A DNA stretch of 64,000 bases from Neodiprion pinetum (Eukaryota; Arthropoda; Insecta; Hymenoptera; Diprionidae), in the NCBI RefSeq assembly GCF_021155775.2, contig NC_060232.1, positions 40,528,089 to 40,592,088 on the forward strand, given 5' to 3'. Positions 47,626-61,700 of the stretch are shown piece after piece. Position 1 is the stretch's first letter, and each line of letters starts with the position of its first letter. The notes beneath the pieces are model-generated. The model had not been told where the DNA came from, searched no databases, and was given only the letters and a program-made list of their open reading frames with translations. The position numbers were made by a program, and so were the translations under genes.

Positions 47626-49859
47626 CTGGCTAGAATCACTTCCGCCCCGGTTTGACTACGGGACGTTAAAAATTATTCGGGAAAAGTGATGCAAGGTCAA
47701 TGGAGATCGAAGGCATACGCTGTCGTGGAACTGCTGATCTCTTTACTTCATGGTATTACATTCACTGACGTGATCGCGATCGCAAACGTAATATCTATTA
47801 ATAGAGATGCTGATTATAGAGCAAGGGCACGGTTCTCGCTCCTTTGACGCTCGTGCAGGGCATGAAATTTCCTAAATAGCGGAAAATTTATCCGTTCGCT
47901 CTGACGGTCCCGGTCGATTAGGTACATGCTGTTCACCCATTTTGCCACATCGTAGGCAGGGGTGCCGTTAGGAGTAGGTCACGTGCAGAAATAGGCCACG
48001 ATGCATTTTTCCTTTTTATTTAATACGAAAAAGTAGGGTCAGTTGAAAATTGCAACAACGCCATCGGTTAGACATATGCTACAAGTGAACGAATTCCCAA
48101 CATTGGCAAAATGCACATATTATGTGATAAAACCATGCTGCTAACAAAGTGGAATAGCACTGTTAACCTTGACTTTCGGATCTTGATCAAATTGACCCAA
48201 GTTCAGAAAACTGATGTCCATACAGTTACGCGTGGGGTAAAATTTTTCTCTACATTCTTTTCTCATAATTATTCTGAGGATAATGTATCATTCCAGGTAA
48301 GTAGTGCGATCTGTTGTTTGTAACTTACATTGAGTTTGCTATTCGTGGAATAAAAGGGGTAATTTCACCTGAACAGTTAAAAGCCTTGAAACCTCAGATA
48401 TTGCTATCTATCGCCTACAAGCTCTGTCGTCTTGGTTTATCGTATTTGAGTCAGCAGAGGCCTATAATCCAAAGAATTACGGAGTGCCTGGGACTACTCT
48501 TTCAAAAACCGCGTTCCGTAGCTTTCGAAGTTGGTTGAATAAATCACAGCAGGCATTTATTCTATCGCTTTATTTAAAAACCGTTTTCACCTTATATCAC
48601 GATTGTTGATAATAAGTTGAAAAGTTTCCGTTTGATATGACCGCAAGCTGACTGGTTTCCAGGCGCAAAATAAGGAAAATACTTTGACGCAATAAATTAC
48701 AAGAACTTCGTAACTGCGCCCACATTATGAAGCAGCGCATGATATTTCTTCGGTGAACACGGTGTGGTCAGCTGTATGAGTAATTGTTTTTTTTTTCAAT
48801 ACATAATGGTGATCACGGTTGGTAGCCTTACTCGCTGTCGTCATCGTTGTTTTCTCGATTACTTTGTACCGAAAGTATTGAAAGGTATCCGAAAATTAAA
48901 TCAATTACTGACAATAATAAATAATAATTGAAAACGAAGAAATTCTATCGGGTTTGAACATATTAATTTCAAAATATCGACTCACCCGGCGTATGCAACA
49001 CGAGAAAACCGACATTCCACTGAATTTATATACACCCGTTGATCAAACCTCACCGCAAATTATCTAGCTACTCCTTGAAGAGTAACGAGTAGAAGATATC
49101 GCTGTCTGTGTTCCAGAGTCGAGTGTCAACTTGATACAGTGTTGTATATTCGAAAGAAATTGCCGCATGCTCACGATAAGCCAGCTTTGAATTTGGAACG
49201 CCTGCGCTGTCGTAAGCGCTCCACCTACTGCGATACCATAAGCATCGACAGCTGTTAGTTAAATTCAGCATTGCCGACCTCACAGTTAAGTGAGCACTTG
49301 GTCCAGTAGCGATTGTCGGTATCATAAGGATTAGCATCGAAATATCCATGCATGACTCAGTCGCGAAGTTTCTGTTAAGGGAGATGATGTGGTTAGTCCT
49401 TACCGACTGTGTTACATGTCTTCTATTTTGGCTAGCATCAGAGGCTACGCATTGCATTGCAAAAAGAGCATACCAGCCGTATTCAACGGGCAATTCGGAA
49501 CAAAAGTGTGCTAAAACATTTTCGTTTTAAGCAAAAAAAAAGAAATGCGTTGACGTGTTTTTGTTCAGAATTGCATTTAGAATACGGCTGTCATTTGTTT
49601 TTTTTTTTTGGTGTCATTTCGATTTCTGTCTTCTACGTCGAAATCAAGTATAGTTCTCCTTAATCCGCAGGAATTACTGGTTCAGCTGGTCCGAGGACAA
49701 GAGTTCAAAGTTCTAGATTTGAAGCCAGAGTTCTCTATTATCGACAGGGGGACAATTCCAGGGATCGATAGCACCTGGCTGCTGTAGATACAACGGAGAC
49801 ACGACGCGCCTGCTATGGCTGCGACTCAGTTAGTAATTTTGGCGGCACGTGTTCAAACG

Positions 49860-50450
49860 GTACCTTGAAGAGCTCGGCTGTGATTTCTAGGGAAAAACCA
49901 TCTGCGTGTGCCTCGAAGCGGGCCCCACACAACCAGCCCACCAGAAATATCTTTCAGCCAGGTCATGACGGCTTGTTTATACCGAACACAAGCTGCGCCT
50001 GGAAGGAGTGGAAAGACCTAGTCGAGAGTAGGAATTACCAGGTGGAAGGAGGGAAGAGGAAGGTAGAAAGAGGACGGCGAACGGTACCAGCGGTTGGAGG
50101 CCGCACCGCGTACCGTCGGCTCCCTCTCTCCAAGAGCCGTGACTCCAGGGACGAAGAGGGCGGTGCTGGGCGCCCGGGAAATTAATCACTCTGCGGTTTT
50201 GTTTCAGGAACAGACCCGAGCGTTGAAGAGAAAGTGGTCGGTTCCATAGTCGACGGGCTCTCTTCCCGTACGAATTCTCGGAAATTGAAGCCTCGGGTTC
50301 GGGGATTTCGAGCCCCGCAGACTCGGGGCACTTGGTACGGGCCTGAGACGCGAGCGAGGGCCTTTCAACTCGGCCCGCGTCCCATGCAGTCCTCATCGAG
50401 GTGTGGTTCACGTTGTCCTGGTTGGAAATATACGCGCCGTGAATGAATGA
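49860..50450. promoter_or_regulatory. GC/CpG-rich block, candidate promoter
   Basis: This segment is much richer in G, C and CG dinucleotides than the flanks and contains GC-rich words such as GGTACCAGCGGTTGGAGGCC. An acceptor-like TTTTGTTTCAG ends near 50209. It could drive a plus-strand transcript leading to the donor at 50958, or a minus-strand gene. Function is inferred from composition only. Confidence 0.3.
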
Positions 50451-50819
50451 ATCAACAAGTGTTGAAATTAACTTGAACGCGGTTGGGTCGAATTATCGAA
50501 GGCGTCGTCATACGATGGATTAATAAGCGTTCGGTTAAACTTTTCTTCCTCAAACTCTGGATCGTTATTTGTTAAACTGTTCTTGAAACGGAGCGTCGCT
50601 GCGCAGTGCGCTCAAATATATCGGTCGTCGTCGAAATTTCTCAGAAGAAATAACTTCTTTCACCTGAAGATGAATTGTTAGGCGTTCGAAAAAGTTTTCA
50701 ACACCCGATTCATTCTTCTTCACTCTGCAGCTTGTGAATTTATACGTATTTCACTAAACTCGCGGTAACACGAAGCCGCGAAGTGCGCTGAAAACTGAAA
50801 GGAATTTTAAACGACATAA

Positions 50820-50957
50820 CAAGTCAAGTCAAGGATTTGTAAAAGTGTTCATTTAAAAACAACACTCTGGATCTCTAACTTTCTCGCCAAGGTCTCCGGG
50901 TGTATAGTGCGTGTAAAATTCGGGCGAAAGACAAAAGTCAAACTGTGAATATCACCG
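50820..50957 (+). other. Candidate untranslated leader exon with strong 5' splice site
   Basis: The sequence ATATCACCG is followed at 50958 by GTAAGTTATC, close to an ideal insect donor. The DNA before it shows no long frame. It may be a 5' UTR exon of the FRRS1-like gene, whose ATG exon at 58781 is preceded by good acceptors (TTTCTTAG at 58738; CTAACTTCAG near 58693). The upstream boundary is a guess and no transcript evidence exists. Confidence 0.25.
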
Positions 50958-53900
50958 GTAAGTTATCATCACTGTTACCCTTTACAGAATTGTGAAAAAA
51001 TATTCAAATCCTCATTATATTCTGTGTAGACAGAATTTCTAAGATGCAAAGTAGCGTGAGAAAAAATTTTCACCCCGATCACGCGGGGAGTTTGATACCA
51101 TGATTTGTACGCGAAGCATGAACTATGATTTTATAAATACAGTCTAGTAACTCCAAGTTCCATCGGCAGGAATTGAGTCATGAATTATGAAGTAAGCGTA
51201 TTCTGGTGAAAAAAAGAAGGATACGAAAGAGACATGGAAGTAAATGCGGCCAAAAACCTGAACCCTTGACCGAATAATGCGCAAAATTGTTCGTCATGTC
51301 AGCGGTTTAAATATTTTACCTACATCTCCGTTTGACAAGTGCAAGTACCTGTCTTCGTATTTAAACGCTGCACACGTATTCGCTATTGTCGATCTGGTAT
51401 AAATCCCCGATCTGCGGTGACGTTCGTTCAATATTCGTTGTTAATGTCGGCTATTGCGACAAATTTGGCTCCAAAAATAAAACAAAAACCGAGACGTCGC
51501 GGTAGCGAGTATTTAAATCGAATTCATGAAAATACGTATGAGTCATAGGACATATGTCGCCTTGCGTCTGACAACAATAATATTCACTTACGATTAGTAA
51601 CGGCTGCGCTTATAATATACACAGCCGTACGTATACCAGCTATGTTTATACTTACTGCAATTAGTACCGGCTTAAAATAAAAACAAGTCTACATAAAAGC
51701 GAGTACGTTACTGCTAATGTAACTGTACCGTTTCTCACAATCGGTGTAAACTTGAAATAAGTACGAAGCTGAAGTTAGTAATGTTTACATCACGAAACAT
51801 TGGGGTAAAAAATCACTATTTTGCAATTTTACAGTGACTTTGAAGTGGGTGAGGTTTGAAAATATACATTACTTTTGCCTTATTACTGTAATAGCTTACT
51901 GCATTTCAGAGATTCCTAAAATTACGAAATAACGGGTTTTTCGAAACACGAATCATCACAATAACGTTACTAAATTCAGCCTCATAAGTAGATTCTCAAT
52001 AATTCCTGTCGTCAAGGCAGACGTTTTCGTTTTCCTTTGTTTTTGTGTTGTTCTCTCGTCCATGCCTCACGACGCATGCCAATATTAGCTTCGGGAAGCT
52101 TATTTGCTCACTGCTCACTTACTCTTCGACGTTCTTATTGCCCATTTTCTGAAAGAGGCACGCGTTTCAAGTGCCGCATATCGGCACCGTTTTCGTACCA
52201 AGCACTGGAGCGCGAACCTTTCTCCACTTTCGAATTATACGTGTATTGATTGAGCCTGGAACTACTACAACCTGCTGTTCCCTGACACCGGCGTAGCCCG
52301 CACCTGGAGCCTCCACATACCGCGAGCGAATGAATAGCGCGTAGTAGAAACGGTCGAGCGTGCCAGAAAAGGATTTGAGTCTTCCGCTCGCTGCCGCCAA
52401 CTCGGTATAGGTACGAGAAAAAGTCGATGGTTTGAATTTTTTTCATTCTTCGAGTACAGCGGCCAGTCTCGAGGAGAATTATAGACAGCGTCATTCCTTA
52501 GGAGAATGTTTCTCACGAGTCAAATCCGCATTGACAGCCGCGATACGATGTAACTATGGCAACCACCTTGAGCTCCGAAGTAACATTGACGCGAAATTAT
52601 GTATGATCCAAGTACCCGCTTTCGAGAACGCTAAAACTAAGCCTCATCATATATTTAGCCACTTCGAGCTCGATCGGTCGAATTGTTAGGCGCTGCTTCC
52701 AAACCCGAATACGCCAGGCACGTTGTTCGAAAATTTCCTCATGACGTCAGAGTCTGGTTATCGGCGCCGTTTTATCACCACATAACCTAAGTTGTTAATT
52801 CGAATGGAGGCAAAGCGTAGTTCTTGGGGTTTCAAATTGGTCGTGTCGCATAAATTAATGAAACGTAAGCAAAATAGATCTGTTCTATCATTCACACGCG
52901 AAAAAATACTGTCAATGGTCAGCTGTCAGCCTGGTTGCATTAGTTTGATTTTTTTCCATCAGATGACGCATTGCAAAGTGACAATCCCAATACTCGAATG
53001 CAGTCCTTGAGGCTATGGACAATGGAATTTCCTCGTATTCGTCATTGACGAACATAATCGGATTGCATCAAAAGGTCAATGAGTATTCAAACGATATTCC
53101 GACAATTTCACTCAACCAGTCATACAGTGTCACGAGAAACTTGCCAAAGGTTATTTTGTGCAACGCTATTTCCTGTTTATAGTAAAGTACGTTGTTATGT
53201 ATGTCTAAATGACGAATATTTGTTCGGTGTCAAATGTTATCTGTATACAATTTTTATCACGTTTCATAGAATTGAGGTCGCATTCATTCGTCGAATTCGT
53301 TCTCAAATTTCCCGGACATACGAATGTTCCCATTTTTGTCAAAATTACTGTCCGACGCTTTATTTTTCAATACTCTGAAGTGTGCCTCAAAACAAATTTT
53401 TCTGCTTTTCCATCACGTCTGGTGATTTCAAAGTAACCCTATAAATTCCTATGATTATATTAAGTTCGTACAAAACTGATATCTATGTATGACTCATTTC
53501 GTATCAAATAACCGTGTCGCTGAATCTCAAATTTTGTTACTGATGAAAAATGTTTTGTCAATTTTTAAATTTTCATCTGAATTCACGTTCGCGTTATAAA
53601 ATTCCAAAAAATAAATTGAATATCACATTCATTCTTCGCTTAAAATTAATCGTAACTCTGAATCGAAATAAGATATCGACGTATCCTTTCGTCTCAGTAC
53701 TGTACTTTAACAAGAAGAGTATTGATGCGATTTACAAGTATCAATCTATTCTTATTTAATTCAACGTGTATGATTGCAATGTGATGTCGCCCAGTCGATT
53801 TTACGACGTACTTTACCAACATCTTTTTTGAAGTTTCTGACGTCTATTATCCTTTGCAAAAAATCCAAATGCAAATCGTTGGAGCAAAAGCCAAGTTCAA

Positions 53901-56692
53901 TGTCGCTCAACGTAGTCGGAAGAAGATACTAACCGTTATCTATTCGAGTCATGGCTAATGTTCATAGTCAGAGGATGGTGACAATTCCCGAATACTACAC
54001 CATTCAAGGATGGACTGGTCATTTTTGTACTTGATTTTTTTCCGCGTTTTATTTCATCATAAAGTATTCAATATTGTCGACGACTCATTTTTGGTAAAGA
54101 ATGTATAGCCAGTACATCATTAACTCAACATGCCTTGGTACGTGCAGATTGCAGGGAAATTCCATGCATTGTATCATTGCTTGAGCACTGATTAACTGCC
54201 TAAGAGCAGGGAAAAAAAAGAGAATTACCGTGTGCCGAGCCTTGGCCTCCTTCGACTAGGGACAATGGCTGACAGCACGTAGCTTTTTATCTGTCGTATT
54301 GGTGGAACTGCACGTACAGTACGTCGATTTTGTAATATTTTGAGTAATTAGGTAGCTATCGTGTGATGAGGTTTCTGGTAATCGCCGGAAATCAGACGAC
54401 TGCATCCGCGTGAATTGACTTCACGTTTATTCAACCGCACTCCCAGAGCGTTGTTTCCAATCCGCCTGTCTCTACCTTTTGTGTATACCTACCAACTTCT
54501 ACTTTTTGCTGCAATCGATTTTTGCTCTGCTCATAATTATTACTATTTGCGGTATTATCGAGTCACGTTCGCATTGTAAAATAAAAGAAAAATAACGAGC
54601 CATCCGAGATCACGTCACAACGTTCTCAGCGATATTATACAAATGGGTATATTTTCAGGTGTTCGATTGAAATTGAGATTATGCTTGCTGTTTTTGTCCT
54701 TCATGCTGGCTAAAAACTGTTCTATAATAATTTCTAGTGGACTGTACGAAAATTAGAACCATTGTTGTGATGATAACCCAGCTTCTTTACTGTGCTTTTA
54801 AAGATGGAAGAAGGAATAACGACAACCTGACGATAACAACATTCGAATTTGAACAATAGCTGTTTTATCTGGGGAATGAAAAAACATCTACGGTTGAAAC
54901 AGAATGAGAATATCGCCAGTTGCATTACAGTGGCTTTGACATTGATGTCGAGAAAAAATTGGTATTTAGATTTTATTATCTTCAATGAACGCGGGTTTTT
55001 AATTTAACGAATTATTAATTATCTTCCAGTTGCCGGATCGGCAGCTCTTATTTTTCCATTATTATCGGATTTATTTTCTTTCAATAGCGAGAATCGATTT
55101 TATTCACGTCACGTGTAAAGTGCTCGCTGCAGCTGGGAAAGGGAACCGACCATAATGCGGTCGCAACGATGTCCAATAAAAGATTATCACAATGACCCAA
55201 ACGCGAGAGTTATCGGCTTTAAAATTATTAACTCGCTCTGGGTTTAGCGTGCAACATAAGTTCATCTCAGCCCCACGTCCGTTTTTCGCCGCGTTTTCAC
55301 TTCATTTTCACCACACATTCCATGTCACTGAAACGAGAAGCAATAAAATTGCACTTGACGAAACCGTAAATTCCCCTTCATTTAGTCGGTGAAGGTGAAA
55401 AGTTGTAGCTGAGAAATATGAATTTCGTTCGGCTTCGATATTGCGTTAGATTTGCCGGGCTTTTTCTTGGCCAGGAAACCTCCGCAACATATAGAAATTG
55501 GCAATTTTCAATTTCTTTGTTTTTTCCCCAAAGTTAGTTTTCATTCCAGTTGGGAAGAATTCTCGTTTAGGAGACAATCGCGATAGTACATGTACCGAAT
55601 CTGCAACAAGTTCCGCAACAAGTAAATAGCCCGGATGCAATTAAAAAATCCTCGGAAAATTCACTGGGACGCTTTCAGCTTAACGGAAGCCACAAACAGA
55701 TGACTGCGACTAAATTATCCGTAGGACAACTCACAATCGGATAGGAATACGGTGCATCAGCTCAACACTCATAGAAAGCATCACGTGATATGGCAGCTCG
55801 TGTTGAAACTGACTTTCACCGCAATCGAATTCTCTTGTGGACTGCACGCCTTCGTAATTATTTATGGGAACGATGCTGACCCGCGGCCTATTGCCTAATC
55901 ATCTTGCAGATGTCTCAGTATCTTGAAATTTATAGCAACGTGAATATAAAAAGAGCTCTCCTAGCAGTTTAACGATTTAAACCTCCATCGCAAAAAGAAC
56001 TCCGGTGATTATCACGCCGATCAAAAGTCTACTAAAGATCTTTTCACCATTCCGATTAATGGGAGTGACCTCGATTTTCAGATGGAAAGATTACCGTTGT
56101 CACGCGCACGCGTCGGTTCAGATCGCGTGAGAAACTGCAGCGATATGCTGATCTTACATTACAATATTCTGGTATACGTATACAAGCGGAGATTAATGTG
56201 CGTGATAACTGATACGGGTCTTTGCGTGCGATTCATCGGGCCTCGAAAGCAGCACAGTGATGATAAATAAAAAAACATCTAACGATATGTATGCAAATTA
56301 ATTATACGTCAGAGTTTTGGCCCGCGTGTATTATGATGTGGTTGTGGAAAGAACCACTTTTCCCACCAATGTTCCACTTTGAATGTTTGATGCAAGATGA
56401 TGTAAGATGTCAAAAAACGACTATCTCTCAGGAAATCGGCTTAAGATTTTGGTTGTTTATTATATGCTTCCTTCGCAGGAAAAAATTTTTAAACTTTGAA
56501 CGAAGAGTTGTTTTACGTGTTTCCATACGAACAGATCGGCGTTCAGCGTCAAGTGAAAAACCCGCATTAGTCAGTCGGTCAGATACACGGTGCTAAAAAA
56601 GTATTTATCTGTGTTCTGGACAGCGTCATTTTAATTCGGTATTACCGTTTTGTAACAGAGTTATTAGAGCGAAGTCAAATGGCAGACTATAA

Positions 56693-57298
56693 CACTGGTC
56701 AACGGAAATTCACCTTTTTGTGTTTTACGTGAAAACTTTTAACCGATTGTGTTGGGAGCAAGGTTTAGTATAATTGAATTGATATTAAAATATTTTAGAT
56801 ACGAATAGTTTTATTGTAATAGGATTTTTTTTACTTCTTCCTAAAAATTGAGTATTTATGAACAAAAATTAGGTTATATATAGTGTTACAGTATACTTAT
56901 TACCAAAATTTTGTAACAATAAAGGTGCTTAATAATTTGTCAAATACCTATCTATCCTCATTATAAAACCATATTTATTTTGACTCGATCAGGTCTACTT
57001 TTTGTGTTACAGCTACTACGAGTAAATTTGAATTTTCGTCGTATTGACTTTCCTTTTTTGTTTCAGGGTTTTTTTTAACTTATTTTAACTGACTAACTTG
57101 TATTTATTCTAAGTGACAAAACACCCTGAGTCAAAAATGGTAAGTCAAAACGCGAAAAATTCAATTTTACTGGTAGTAGCTGTACCACAAATAACTAAAC
57201 CTGATCGTATCAAAATGAATATGGATTTATAATGATGGTAAAAACGTATTTCAAAATGAGTAAGCACCTTCCGTGTTACAAAATATTGTTGACCAGTG
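56693..57298. mobile_element. 606 bp foldback element with long inverted arms
   Basis: Perfect 11 bp terminal inverted repeats: CACTGGTCAAC at 56693-56703 and GTTGACCAGTG at 57288-57298. Inside, roughly 56901-57080 pairs with the complement of 57110-57288. For example AAAGGTGCTTA (left) matches TAAGCACCTT (right), and GATCAGGTCTA with TTACAGCTACTAC (left) matches the right-hand complement with few changes. About 200 bp next to the left TIR has no partner. There is no coding capacity. This is typical of a foldback or non-autonomous DNA transposon; no clear target-site duplication was seen, so the superfamily is open. Confidence 0.6.
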
Positions 57299-58780
57299 CA
57301 ATGTAACACTGTGTGGAGTGTGGACGTATAATAAATTGCGAATATTTAGTATTAACCATCGGAATCCAAATGAGCGAATTCATATTTCGTAACGACCACC
57401 GAGTGACCCAGAAAGTCTTTTACCGCTTAGCATAAAAATCCAGTCAGAACTTATCGCACACGGTGAGGGTCTGTCTCGTTGCGTGAGTTATAATAATTGT
57501 CACCAGCGAGGTAAAGATGAGGGGGCATAACAATTCAGAAAACGCAAGCACTTTATTATACCGCGATAGTTCGCAGAGTCGGCAAGAATTCTATCCAATT
57601 ACATAGGTGACTATATTCAGCAATTCCTTCAATTCCTGCACATCGTCTGAAATATAAGTCACGGCGAAAGAATAGTTTCGATTATATGTATATCTACTCG
57701 TCAAACAACCGCAGCCAGCGAATTAAACTCGAGGTGCGCAATTATCGGCTGGGCCACGTATATTATTCCCCTGCAGCTCTTTTTGCGTACAACTACCTGT
57801 GTAGAAAAATGTGTACGCACATATTTGTTCGCGACCAATCGTGCCGTTCATGACTAGCGGAACAGGCTCGAAATACGTGCACCATGAATGGCGACCTTGT
57901 GATATTATACACCTCGGTGACTGTAATAATTCTCGGGAAAAAACGCGTTCCCCACTATCTTTATATAGCAAGCGAAAAGGAATTACATACTGTGGTCGAT
58001 ACGACTCCGATTGCAGTCCACTGGACTCCGAAGTATGGACGATAATGACTGAAACGGTGGTGAAGGCGTTTCAATGATATTAATCTTGTCGGATAGCTGT
58101 CCTGATAAATCTTTAAAGAAAAAGAAGCAGAAATTTTTGCACCTCGCTTGAGGTGATTGTGAATACCTGCATTGCACTCCCCCCCGCTCCTTCACTCGTT
58201 ACAGCTGATTGGATACAACAGTTGTCCGAATTGATGGAACAAACTTCCCCATTCTCCTGTGAGAAATTCGGCGAAGCTTTCCGCGTTCAGGCGGTAAATT
58301 GAGCGGACGTCACTTGCGCATATAATATTGGCATATTTATGCGCTCAATTATGGAGTAAACTGTGCGGATATATAACAACGCGGCATCACGGGCGTCGTA
58401 ATGTTTGCTCTGGTTAGCGTGAACGTCTCTCGCACCCCCGCCAGGAAGATCACAAGGACCGCGTGCCGTAGTTCCTGAAGGAATTTTTGCCGTTATTTTC
58501 TCTGATCCGCGTGGCCGGTGACTCGAGGGGAAAACAACTAGCGGGTGAAAAATTAGCAAGCAAAAATCAACCCTCGGATCGAATAATTCCTCACGCCGTT
58601 CGTTTATTTCACACACACTATCGCCTTTCGGGGTGAAATTCAAGACCTTCAAGGGCGGAGTGTTTGAATGACAGCAGCCTAGGCTAACTTCAGGTCGGAA
58701 TATTGTTATACCTAACTTGGAAAACCTCGTTTCTTAGGTCCAATATCAAGAAAGCATCTACCCGATACGAATTCGGAACG
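57299..58780. other. Upstream region of the FRRS1-like gene
   Basis: No coding sequence is supported. Likely splice acceptors near 58693 and 58738 suggest that the ATG-bearing exon begins within the last 100 bases and that transcription starts further upstream. Confidence 0.45.
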
Positions 58781-61700
58781 ATGGCTAATTTCATACGTCT
58801 GATGCTGGTTGTGGGACTGTTTTACGGAAGAAGTCAGAGTCTGTCGAGTGGAGCACCGCCGAAGGCTTGTGAGAACTTGACGCCTATTCATCAGTATGGT
58901 TCGGTGCAAAATTCGCCTCCACCGTATCAGGTTTTGCCAGCAGCCGGACAAGGCAGAGTAAGACTGATTTTGGGGAGCCCGCAGGGTTTGGCCTATGAAG
59001 GCTTCATAATGGTAGCCAGAGACGTTGACACCGGCGAGTTCGTCGGCGAGTTTGTCAGCCTGCCCGACGGCGCCAGGGTCGTCGAGTGTACCGAGGGACT
59101 CAAGGTAACCGGAAGTCATTTACGATAAAAGTTTGGCTAACTGAAATTCGATTACATATGACCCGAACTACTCACCGAGTGGATGAATGTTCGATTGGCT
59201 TGGTGCGAACTGCTTGTTTAGCTTGGAATGGACAGAGGTTGTTGTAACAGGAATGAGCCAAGGTAGAACCGCAGAGTAGAAAGACATCCATACCTCACTG
59301 CCCGTGTCCATTAAACTTGAAAGTGACCAGTCACTCATTGTCAGCCTTGAGTGAAACTCGAGGCATGATCAGGCGACTTCTAACGGGTTTAACCTCGATT
59401 TCAGAACGGAGTTACGCACATAAACAAGGACAGAAAACAAAATCTCGAGTTCGACTGGGAAGCACCGGAAGACTACGTCGGGACCATTATTTTCAAGTGA
59501 GTCACCTCTCCGATCCGAGTCGAATCACCTTGCGAAAACTGCAGCGCACATTGTAAACCCTCTTCTTCCAGCTCTACATTCGCTCAAGACTATTCCACGT
59601 ACTGGGTCGGCGTTGAGTCACCCAGGGTCAGTGTACTCCGAAGGTCCATCGACGTCAAGACGGTCCCAACCGCGGCCACTTCCCCCAGGACAACTACGCC
59701 CCCGATCTACACCCCTTTCGCCGAGGACAGGGTGAGCAGTCTAACAAGTCTCTCCTCATTTTCATTCCATCCATTCTCCAGTCCGCCGTATACTTGAGCG
59801 TGATTAAGCTATAGTCCGAAAGTTCAGTTAGTCGAAGATGCGGACAAGAAAAGCTTCAGGATAATCGGAAGAATGGATTCTTTTTGTCTCGACTCAAATG
59901 TCGTGCGAACTTGAAAACAGATTCGTCGGATAGTCTGCAGAGTTGAAAATAAAACGAGAATGAAATTTGTTTTTTTAAGTTAGTACCAAGGTACTTCTTC
60001 GACGACTCTCAAACTCTGATCTGACAGTGGTGAAAGAAAGTGGCTCGTGTTTTTTTTTACTCTAACTTCCTGAAGGTATAACTCACGGCAGCAATATCCC
60101 GGTTTTTACATCGTATTCGATGATTTGGTCAATATTTTCCTTCTCCCAAACAATTTACCCATCTTAACACAATAGCCGCCAAAGTTGTCTAATACGAGGA
60201 AGTGCCCATTCGTTTTTCACGGCTTTGTGACGAGAACAGAGGGTTGAAATATCAGTTTTATGGAATACAATACTAAAGTTACCTTTCGTCCTTAGACGTT
60301 TCTCCGTTTCCCAGTAAACTTCGGTTTTATCATCGTATCCTTGAAGCGTTAAAAAGTACTTCTCAACAATAGTCTTACACTTCTTCCTCTTTGAGTTAGT
60401 ATAGTCTACTCAGGCTATTTAGTGTAAGTTTCGTTCTCGTTTGCCGAGCCTCCTTGTATTTATCGAGCTTGAAAAAAATCACACGATGCATTTTGACTTT
60501 ATCGAATACTCACATTCAGGCTCCAGTCGCTGATGATCCCTTCTACAATGGCTGTGGAACTACGAAAAATTGCTTTGGAACCCCAGACAATTGCGTTCGA
60601 GATAAGAATTGCAAGGCCGCTGTCTCAGTTCTAGTTCGTGGAGAACGCTACTTCTTCGAGATGACAGCCCGCAAGAGCATCTACGTTGCGGTCGGGCTTT
60701 CGGCTGACAGTAAAATGGTAAATTGTCTCGAGTTTGACATTTCTATGCAGCATGTCATACAGCGAGATTTGAATACACGTTTCAATACAACGCCTCGCTT
60801 GCTGAATTGCGGGGCTGCAAGATGTATAATTTGCATAAAAAGTGGTCTTCCATATCTTCGTTTTAAACGGTATTATAGTGTATTTTTCACCTCTGAAATA
60901 TCATAATTTTGTCTCGTTCTCACAGGGTGAAGACAGCGTTGTAGAGTGCGTCAACAACGGAACTGCTGTGGGCCTATTCACGTCTTGGAATGCTGGAAAA
61001 ACGAACGCGAGACATTCGACCGTTAGTATTCATGCTTGGTGTGTTTCAACTGCAGTTCAGCCCTCTTTCTTGTGGTATTATATCAAGTTCCTCTCTTGTA
61101 TTTCCACTCGCAGCCAAGCGGATTCGTACAGTTCGACTCTGGCATCGTCACCGACGACACGATAACCTGCAGATTCTGGAGAGAGAAGTCAACTATCGTC
61201 GAAGGCCGACAGTTCGACCTCGTCAACACTCCTTTCCACTTGTTGGTCGCCGCCGGAAGTTCTTTGAGACGTGAGTAAGCCACTTCCTCTCCTCGTCGTG
61301 ATGTCTCAGCCGGCGATTGCCGTTCTGCAACTACATCATACGTACCCCCAACGGCCAGACTGCAGTGCCTTTCACGTCACGATGTCGGAATTTACTGTCT
61401 CAAGTCACAGACTCGGCTCACTAATCACTTAAATGTGACGAAACGTGAGCGTAGATTGATGAATATCCTAGTCACTTGGCCTCCGGGGCATCGTTACGCA
61501 TTAGGGTAAAATTGACGCCGCGACGTCCCGGATTAACGCTCGTCGATCACCCGAACGCCACATGTCACGGATTTCTCGACTGGATAGTTAACTTTGATCG
61601 GTTTTCAGGCAACGGCGTCGATTACCACAACGTCGCCTACGCCGCCTCCGGTGAAGCGAAGCTCCTGTCGGATGTCGGGGGTTTTTTGGTGGCCAGTAAC

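Larger units (their letters stand above)
47626..56692. other. 9 kb region without a convincing protein-coding gene
   Basis: No exon with recognisable homology was found on either strand. Open frames at 48314-48538 (+), 49068-49493 (-), 49977-50411 (-), 52135-52494 (-) and 53079-53378 (+) lack domains, mostly start at non-ATG codons, or arise from GC-rich sequence. A GC/CpG-rich block at 49860-50450 and a strong donor at 50958 may mark a promoter and leader exon (listed separately). The rest is ordinary AT-rich DNA and could hold regulatory elements or a long intron of the FRRS1-like gene. Confidence 0.5.

Noticed and set aside
49068..49493. Minus-strand frame considered as an odorant-receptor C-terminal fragment
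   Set aside because: Some aromatic residues recall receptor ends, but the helix 6/7 motifs and order are absent in all three frames.
49977..50411. 145-codon minus-strand frame
   Set aside because: Arises from GC-rich sequence; low complexity, no family resemblance, and a plus-strand frame overlaps it equally well.
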